Origin: JBAZOJ01 sp041648755 | GTDB taxonomy: Bacteria; Planctomycetota; B143-G9 | Assembly (NCBI GenBank): GCA_041648755.1 | Contig: JBAZOJ010000142.1 | Location: forward strand, 1-9,928 | Length of the DNA stretch: 9,928 nucleotides | Reading direction: 5' to 3' | Shown here: piece after piece, positions 5,007 through 9,928 of the stretch | Layout: every line of letters begins with the position of its first letter | Position numbering within the stretch: position 1 is the first letter of the stretch | The notes under the pieces: generated by a model | Seen by the model: only the letters and a program-made list of their open reading frames with translations | Told to the model about the DNA's origin: nothing | Database searches by the model: none | Position numbers and translations under genes: made by a program

Positions 5007-7625
5007 TTATACGATGTCGAGGTCGGTTACTTCCAGCGCATGTTCCTCGATGTACAGCTTGCGCGGCTGGGAGTTCTTTCCCATCAGAATTGAGAAGATT
5101 TCGTCAGCCTTGACGGCATCTTCGACTGTCACCTTGATCAGGGAGCGCTTCTCGGGATCCATGGTGGTCTCCCAGAGCTGCTGCGCCATCATTTCGCCGA
5201 GACCCTTGAATCGTTGGATGTCGAGGCCGGATCGGCCCATCTGCCTGACCGACTCAAGGACATCGAACAGGTTGACCAGCTTCAGAGTCTGCTTCTCCGA
5301 CACCAGCGTATAGCGGTGCTCACCTTCCAGGCTCCCGAAGAGGTCCTTGGCAGTCAGGTTGAGTTCCTTCATCTTGTTGAACAGCCGGTCCATCTCGGTG
5401 GCTTCATGTATATCCACGAGTTTGTACGTCTTCTTGGGCTTCTCGATAACGCCCGGCTGGCTCCCGGCCACCAGTTCCCTGGCACGTTCTTCACTCGCAG
5501 GCGCCTCGGCGCAAGGTTGCACAGAGGTGCCCTGCTCTGCTCCGACGGGAGCCGCAGCCCCTTCAACCACCGCGCCTTCCGGCACCGCGCCTTCGGGCGC
5601 AATACCGTTGCCGTTGCCGTTTACGGCGACATCGTTCCAGCCGGGGACGATTATCTCATCCCGCAACTCGGCCAGTTTCTCATCGTCCGGTACAAAGAAC
5701 CTCTCGTCGCTTGCCACGAGCCTGTAACGCGGAGGCCGTCCAAGCTGCTCGGTCACGCAGACATACTGCTCAAGCGCGATCCCGCGTTTGCCCAGGAATC
5801 TCGCAAGATTCTCCATTTCCACGAGCAGATCCAGCACCTTGCGCAGCCATTCGGCGGCTTCTTCAGGTGTGCGCTCCTTCTCGCCCGTAATCTTCAGCGA
5901 GGCCCCTTCGCGGCCCATTCCCAGCCAGCTCTTCTTCATCTCTCCGTCGTCGTACACGTAATGGGCTTTGCCCCTGCGGACAACGCGATAGAGGGGAGGC
6001 TGAGCGATAAAGACATGCCCCTGTTTGATGAGTTCCGGCATCTGCCGGAAGAAAAATGTGAGGATAAGCGACCGGATATGCGAGCCATCCACGTCGGCAT
6101 CGGTCATTATTATGACCTTGCCGTAGCGCAGCTTCTCGACATCGAAATCGTCAGGGCCGACTCCCGTGCCAAGCGCGCTGATGATGATCGCTATTTCGTT
6201 GTGCTTCAGGATGTGGTCGAGCCGGGCCTTTTCGACGTTCAGGATCTTGCCCCGGAGCGGAAGAATAGCCTGGAACCGGCGGTCTCTGCCCTGTTTGGCT
6301 GACCCGCCTGCGGAATCACCCTCGACCAGGAAGAGTTCGGTAACGGCGCGGTCGCGGGATGAGCAGTCCGCCAGTTTCCCGGGGAGGCTCCCGCTGGAAA
6401 GGATACCCTTGCGCTGGATGAGCTCGCGTGCCTTGCGCGCCGCTGCGCGAGCGCATGCCGAAAGAACGGCCTTGCTGACGATTGTCTTGGCAACTCGCGG
6501 GTTCTCCTCGAAGAACATTTTCAGCTTATCGTTGACAACGCTTTCCACGATGCCGGCAACCTCGGAGTTGCCGAGTTTCATCTTCGTCTGGCCCTCAAAC
6601 TGGGGTTCGGGCAGCCAGATGGCGACAACTGCTGTCATTCCCTCGCGCACATCGTCGCCGCTCAGCGCATCGCCCTTGTTGAGGTTCTCGGACTTGCAAT
6701 AAGCGTTGATCGTTCTTGTCAGGCCGGACTTGAAGCCCGAAAGATGCGTGCCGCCTTCGGTGTTATGGATGTTGTTGGCGTAGCACAGGATGTTCTCCTG
6801 GTAGCCGTCGTGGTACTGCATCGCAACTTGCACAACGACGCCCTCGGCCTCGCCCTTCACGAAGATTGGATCGGCATGAAGCACTTCGCGATTGGCGTTG
6901 AGCTTGGCGACGAACTCGGAAATACCGCCGGTGCTAAGGAAAGACTCTTCCTTGTCGTCGCGCTCGTCCTTAATTGTGATGCGCAACCCGGGGGTAAGAA
7001 AGGCCAGTTCGCGCAACCTGGAGGCGATGATATCGTACTTGAACGGTATCTTGCCGAAGATGGTTTCGTCAGGATAGAAGGTCACCCGTGTGCCGCGCCT
7101 GCGGACCGGGCCGAGCTTCACGAGCTTTGCCACCGGCTTGCCGCGCTCAAAGCGCTGCCGGTAGTGATTACCATCGCGCCAGACATCCACTTCGAGCCAC
7201 GCCGAAAGGGCGTTGACCACGCTGACGCCTACGCCGTGCAGACCGCCGGAAATCTTGAACGCCTTGCGGTCGAACTTACCGCCAGCGTGAAGGTACGTCA
7301 TCACGACCTCGACGGCGGAGACCTTCTTCTCCTTGTGAATCTCGACCGGTATCCCGCGGCCGTCGTCGGTGACGGAGAGGGAGCCATCGGTGTGGATTTC
7401 AATGTCAATGTTCTTGCAGAAATCCGAGAGCGCTTCGTCAATGCTGTTGTCAACAACCTCGAAAACCAGGTGGTGGAACCCGCGCTCGGCTGTGTCGCCG
7501 ATGTACATGCCCGGCCGGATTCTCACCGCCTCAAGGCCCTCGAGCACCTTGATAGATTCGGCGTTGTATGACTTGTCATCCTTTGGCGGGGCACTCGCGC
7601 CGGATTGCGTTACATCATCAGGCAT
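5007..7625 (-). CDS. gyrB: DNA gyrase subunit B with a large TOPRIM-region insertion
   Basis: This is the ATPase and TOPRIM subunit of gyrase. The GHKL ATPase has E56 (general base), N60 in VVDNSIDEA, D87-D88-G-R-G and the GGLHGVGVSVVNALS loop at 127-141. R150 matches coumarin-contact Arg136 of E. coli, and QTK at 346-348 carries the ATP-contact Lys. TOPRIM has EGDSAGG (E435) and MTDADVDG (D509, D511, D513). The C-terminal IQRFKGLGEMM is at 803-813. At 872 residues it is far longer than the roughly 640-residue minimal form. The extra length lies between PLYRV (544-548) and residue 803, and includes a low-complexity Gly/Ala/Pro/Glu linker at 669-720. The ATG at 7625 follows the dciA-like stop by 1 nt. 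Its AAGGA (7635-7631) lies inside that gene's last codons, implying coupled translation. Confidence 0.98.
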   Translation of the reverse strand: MPDDVTQSGASAPPKDDKSYNAESIKVLEGLEAVRIRPGMYIGDTAERGFHHLVFEVVDNSIDEALSDFCKNIDIEIHTDGSLSVTDDGRGIPVEIHKEKKVSAVEVVMTYLHAGGKFDRKAFKISGGLHGVGVSVVNALSAWLEVDVWRDGNHYRQRFERGKPVAKLVKLGPVRRRGTRVTFYPDETIFGKIPFKYDIIASRLRELAFLTPGLRITIKDERDDKEESFLSTGGISEFVAKLNANREVLHADPIFVKGEAEGVVVQVAMQYHDGYQENILCYANNIHNTEGGTHLSGFKSGLTRTINAYCKSENLNKGDALSGDDVREGMTAVVAIWLPEPQFEGQTKMKLGNSEVAGIVESVVNDKLKMFFEENPRVAKTIVSKAVLSACARAAARKARELIQRKGILSSGSLPGKLADCSSRDRAVTELFLVEGDSAGGSAKQGRDRRFQAILPLRGKILNVEKARLDHILKHNEIAIIISALGTGVGPDDFDVEKLRYGKVIIMTDADVDGSHIRSLILTFFFRQMPELIKQGHVFIAQPPLYRVVRRGKAHYVYDDGEMKKSWLGMGREGASLKITGEKERTPEEAAEWLRKVLDLLVEMENLARFLGKRGIALEQYVCVTEQLGRPPRYRLVASDERFFVPDDEKLAELRDEIIVPGWNDVAVNGNGNGIAPEGAVPEGAVVEGAAAPVGAEQGTSVQPCAEAPASEERARELVAGSQPGVIEKPKKTYKLVDIHEATEMDRLFNKMKELNLTAKDLFGSLEGEHRYTLVSEKQTLKLVNLFDVLESVRQMGRSGLDIQRFKGLGEMMAQQLWETTMDPEKRSLIKVTVEDAVKADEIFSILMGKNSQPRKLYIEEHALEVTDLDIV
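5569..5598 (-). repeat. 15-bp tandem repeat, two copies, inside the gyrB linker
   Basis: Two adjacent 15-bp units (5569-5583 and 5584-5598) differ at one base and encode the doubled APEGA/VPEGA motif of the GyrB linker. Next to them at 5604-5621 is a 6-bp repeat encoding Asn-Gly three times. Both are in-frame multiples of three, consistent with growth by replication slippage in an unstructured linker. Confidence 0.8.
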
Positions 7626-7626
7626 A

Positions 7627-7929
7627 TCATTCCTTTTCCAGACCGAATACGATGTCCTTGATAATCAGAGATTCTGGCTCGCCCTGCATCTCGCCAAGGA
7701 GATCCTCCTTGAGGAACTCCAACTCGGAGACCAGCGCAGAGTGAGATACGGATACCCGCAAAGTCCCGCCGCTGAAGGAGACAACCTTGGTTGCCCCCGC
7801 GAGCCTGTCGCCGACCACGGCATCCCACTTCCTTGAAGCGGTCGCGAGAAGCCGGGTGGAGCCTGCTGAGGGAATCACCCTGCGGAGGATGGAACCCAGC
7901 AGTTCAGGATTGCTCGCCTTTCTGCCCAC
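7627..7929 (-). CDS. dciA: DUF721 / DciA-like protein, probable replicative helicase loader
   Basis: This 100-residue protein matches the DUF721 (DciA) pattern: W35-DAVVG-40, followed by a GGTLRVSVSHSALVSELEFL strand-helix unit (54-73) and an I-I-K-D-I-V-F end. DciA proteins interact with and help load the replicative helicase DnaB in bacteria lacking DnaC or DnaI. The domain folds like a KH domain. The start is the GTG at 7929, because the dnaN stop TAG lies in the same frame just upstream and no other start comes before the conserved Trp. A GGAGG 12 nt upstream, in the dnaN end, is the only visible ribosome binding site and is rather distant. The gene sits 6 nt after dnaN and 1 nt before gyrB, where many bacteria have recF or recF plus this family. 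The family is likely; the loader role is inferred. Confidence 0.85.
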   Translation of the reverse strand: MGRKASNPELLGSILRRVIPSAGSTRLLATASRKWDAVVGDRLAGATKVVSFSGGTLRVSVSHSALVSELEFLKEDLLGEMQGEPESLIIKDIVFGLEKE

Positions 7930-7935
7930 GTTGGC

Positions 7936-9057
7936 CTACCGCCCTCCGGGGACAACGGTCGGCATAACAACGTATTTGTACTCGAACGGGTCGTCGGCTA
8001 TCTCGAGCATCGCGGCCCGAGTATTCGATGTGAACTTGAAAACGATCTTTTCTGCTGTGACAACCTTCAAGTACTCCTGGATGAACACCGGGTTGAAGCC
8101 GAGGACAGTCTGTTCTCCGCCGAACTCGATGTCCATGCTCTGGTTGCTTTCGCCGCGCTCAGAGTGTGTCGCGAGCAGGTTAAGCCGCCCCGCGTTGAAC
8201 GTGGTGGCGACGCCCCTGGTGGGATTGTCGACGAACAGAACAGCGATCTTGATCATATCAACAAAGTCGGAACGCTTGATGGTTGCCATCTTGTCGAGGT
8301 TCGCGGGGATTACGTTCTTGTACTTCGGGTACTCGCCCTCGACCAATCTTCCGCTTATGCAGTAGTCTCCCACTTTGAATGAAGCGGAACGACCATCCGA
8401 ATGGAAGAGGATCTCGACATCGGGGGACAGCCTGGCGGCCTCGCCTTCGACGATGCTGACGAGCCTGGTCGGAAGGATTGCGTCAAGCGGGGTGGCCCCG
8501 GTATCCTTGGTTTTCAGCGTGCAGACTGCAAGACGGCGGCCGTCGGTGGCCGCGAACTCGGCCGATTCCTTGGCAAAGGAGACGAAGAGCCCATTGATTG
8601 CATAGCGGCCCTTCTCACGCGCTGCGCAGAACACCGTGCGGTCGAACACACTCCGGAGCGGTCCGGCAGCAAGAGGACGGGCGCCGGTTTCCGGGAATGA
8701 AGGCAATTCGGGGAAATCCTCAACCCCGATCCGACGGAATTTGTACACGCCGGAGGAAGCTTCAAGGACCAGATCCGGGCCCTCGCATGCGAATGTGACT
8801 TCCTTGCTCTTCACTTCGCGCAGCACGCCCAGGAAGATGTCGGGCACAAGGACGAAATCCTCCGCGCCGTCCACCTCTGAAGGAGTGAATTTCGCCCTGA
8901 TGGCGATATCCAGGTCCGTGGCCTGCAGTTCCATCTGGCCGTCCTTGAAGGAGAATTTAATCCCCTGAAGGGCTGGCGATGGCGATTTCGCGCTGGCGGC
9001 CTTGAACACAAGCGTACAGACACTCAGGAAATCCTCGCGCTTTACTGTGAACTTCAT
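7936..9057 (-). CDS. dnaN: DNA polymerase III sliding clamp (beta subunit)
   Basis: The beta clamp is a dimeric ring that tethers DNA polymerase III and other partners to DNA. At 373 residues the length is typical, with three similar domains at about 1-122, 123-250 and 251-373. Conserved blocks include QATDLDIAIRA (45-55), INGLFVSF (154-161), ATDGRRLAVC (170-179), RLVEGEYPKYKNVIP (237-251) and YKYVVMP (360-366). The C terminus runs seven residues past VVMP (TVVPGGR), a little longer than E. coli, which ends MRL. The ATG at 9057 has AAGGAG (9069-9064) 6 nt upstream and shares one base with the dnaA stop (TGATG), so translation is probably coupled to dnaA. I see no separate promoter within the end of dnaA. 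Confidence 0.97.
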   Translation of the reverse strand: MKFTVKREDFLSVCTLVFKAASAKSPSPALQGIKFSFKDGQMELQATDLDIAIRAKFTPSEVDGAEDFVLVPDIFLGVLREVKSKEVTFACEGPDLVLEASSGVYKFRRIGVEDFPELPSFPETGARPLAAGPLRSVFDRTVFCAAREKGRYAINGLFVSFAKESAEFAATDGRRLAVCTLKTKDTGATPLDAILPTRLVSIVEGEAARLSPDVEILFHSDGRSASFKVGDYCISGRLVEGEYPKYKNVIPANLDKMATIKRSDFVDMIKIAVLFVDNPTRGVATTFNAGRLNLLATHSERGESNQSMDIEFGGEQTVLGFNPVFIQEYLKVVTAEKIVFKFTSNTRAAMLEIADDPFEYKYVVMPTVVPGGR

Positions 9058-9928
9058 CAGGCGCTCCTTCCGTTCAAAATCGAAGCTTCCAGAATCCTTC
9101 TGCGCAACGTAGCGACGCGCACCCTCGTTGTGCTGTCCTCCGCAACGGTCCTGCCTACTCTTCGACAGGCGTGTACCACGGTGGCATGATCCCGTCCGCC
9201 AAAGAGCCCGCCGATCTCCTCAAGCGAGTAATCGGTCAACTCTCTGGCAAGGTACATACCAACCTGTCGGGGCCAGGCAACTTCCTTACGCCGGGTCTTT
9301 CCGTTCATCTCGGACCGGGAAAGCCCGAACTCGTCGGCCACTGCGGACTGAATCTCATCTATCGTCGGCTTTCGGGGCTCGCGAGCCCCGTCACCCAGCA
9401 TTTCCTTTACGAACCTGAGGTCAATGGGCCGCTGCGCAAGGCTCGCGACCACCGACATCTTACGGAAGAAATCTTCCATCTTGTGGCCGTCTTCGTTACG
9501 TCCGGCAACATACTTGATGATCTCATCCGAGATGCTCAAGCCATAGCGCCGCGCCAGGCTGCCCGCGATTCCGATCCGCATCTCGAAATTGGGCGTATCG
9601 AGGACGAAACTGATGCCCCAACTGAGCCGGGACAGGATCCGATCCTCGAACTTCTTCAGGTTCTCGGGCGGCTCGCTGGACGTAATCACCACCGGCCTGC
9701 CGTGAGCCAGAAGCCAGTTAAAGAAGTTGAAAAACTCCTCACGGGAGCCGTCTGCCGCGGACAACATTTGCAGGTCGTCGAACAGCAGAACATCCACTGT
9801 CGAGTATTCCCGCCTCATTTCGTCCAGGGAATCGGCGGCCGCGGCTTCGCTTACGGCATCGGTGAAGTCCTCGGCAGAGAAACAGAACACGCGTTTTTTC
9901 CCAAAGAGCCTGAAACACAGCGCCTGCA
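9057..9928 (-). CDS. dnaA: Chromosomal replication initiator DnaA, C-terminal part
   Basis: DnaA binds origin boxes and opens oriC as an ATP-dependent filament. The frame is open to the window edge (289 codons visible). The GTG at 9890 is internal, as the upstream codons continue with a plausible AAA+ strand (ALCFRLFGKKRVFCFSAEDF). Walker B reads DVLLFDDLQML (9802-9770 region), and the arginine-finger segment EDRILSRLSWGI is present. Domain IV is very clear: RQVGMYLARELTDYSLEEIGGLFGGRDHATVVHACRRV, including the box-reading GGRDHATVVH signature near 9170-9210. The sensor I stretch reads ITSSEPP instead of the usual ITSDRPP. The sensor II helix (usually NxRELEG) reads DGHKMEDFF, with no Arg. 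Walker A and domains I-II lie outside the window. The ORF ends in a 1-nt overlap with dnaN. Confidence 0.96.
   Translation of the reverse strand, partial: QALCFRLFGKKRVFCFSAEDFTDAVSEAAAADSLDEMRREYSTVDVLLFDDLQMLSAADGSREEFFNFFNWLLAHGRPVVITSSEPPENLKKFEDRILSRLSWGISFVLDTPNFEMRIGIAGSLARRYGLSISDEIIKYVAGRNEDGHKMEDFFRKMSVVASLAQRPIDLRFVKEMLGDGAREPRKPTIDEIQSAVADEFGLSRSEMNGKTRRKEVAWPRQVGMYLARELTDYSLEEIGGLFGGRDHATVVHACRRVGRTVAEDSTTRVRVATLRRRILEASILNGRSA

Noticed and set aside
9057..9890. Treating the GTG at 9890 as the dnaA start
   Set aside because: The frame continues upstream to the window edge with DnaA-like residues, and a start there would remove Walker A and the DNA-independent N-terminal domains.

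Overview
The window is about 9.9 kb of gene-dense, moderately GC-rich bacterial chromosome. Every gene I support lies on the minus strand, so transcription runs from the right edge to the left. Read in that direction the order is dnaA (5' end off the window), dnaN, a DUF721/DciA-like gene, gyrB, gyrA, a short hyperacidic protein gene, purB, and a Nudix hydrolase gene cut by the left edge. This is the dnaA-side replication cluster. The features that stand out are the absence of recF between dnaN and gyrB, and the unrecognised acidic gene just past gyrA.

Organism. The set is bacterial. The GyrA active-site region (GNYHPHGE followed by YPTLVRMAQ, then GDPPAAMRYTEAR) is of a form I associate from memory with Planctomycetes, Verrucomicrobia and neighbouring phyla such as Hydrogenedentota or Sumerlaeota. 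The large GyrB insertion and the dnaN-DUF721-gyrB order fit the same impression. This placement is an inference from motifs, not from a search.

Right half (5007-9928). dnaA, dnaN, dciA and gyrB are packed tightly: dnaA and dnaN overlap by 1 nt (TGATG), dnaN and dciA are 6 nt apart, dciA and gyrB 1 nt apart, and gyrB and gyrA 8 nt apart. They look like one operon with translational coupling. The products cover origin opening (DnaA), the clamp (DnaN), probable helicase loading (DciA-like) and supercoiling (gyrase).

Middle (1812-2373). Two adjacent hairpins follow gyrA. A sigma70-like promoter, a strong Shine-Dalgarno and a 103-residue protein that is about 62% Asp plus Glu come next. Another intrinsic terminator follows that gene, only 27 nt upstream of the purB start, which leaves no room for a separate purB promoter between them.

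Left (1-1811). purB, of the animal-like 484-residue type, overlaps a Nudix hydrolase gene by 4 nt (GTGA). I found no tRNA, rRNA, CRISPR array, insertion sequence or DnaA-box cluster. No gene-free stretch exceeds 300 bases; the longest is 2202-2373 and its contents are described below. The gene set is mostly conserved core. The parts worth a second look are the acidic protein, the terminator ahead of purB, and the divergent DnaA sensor motifs.
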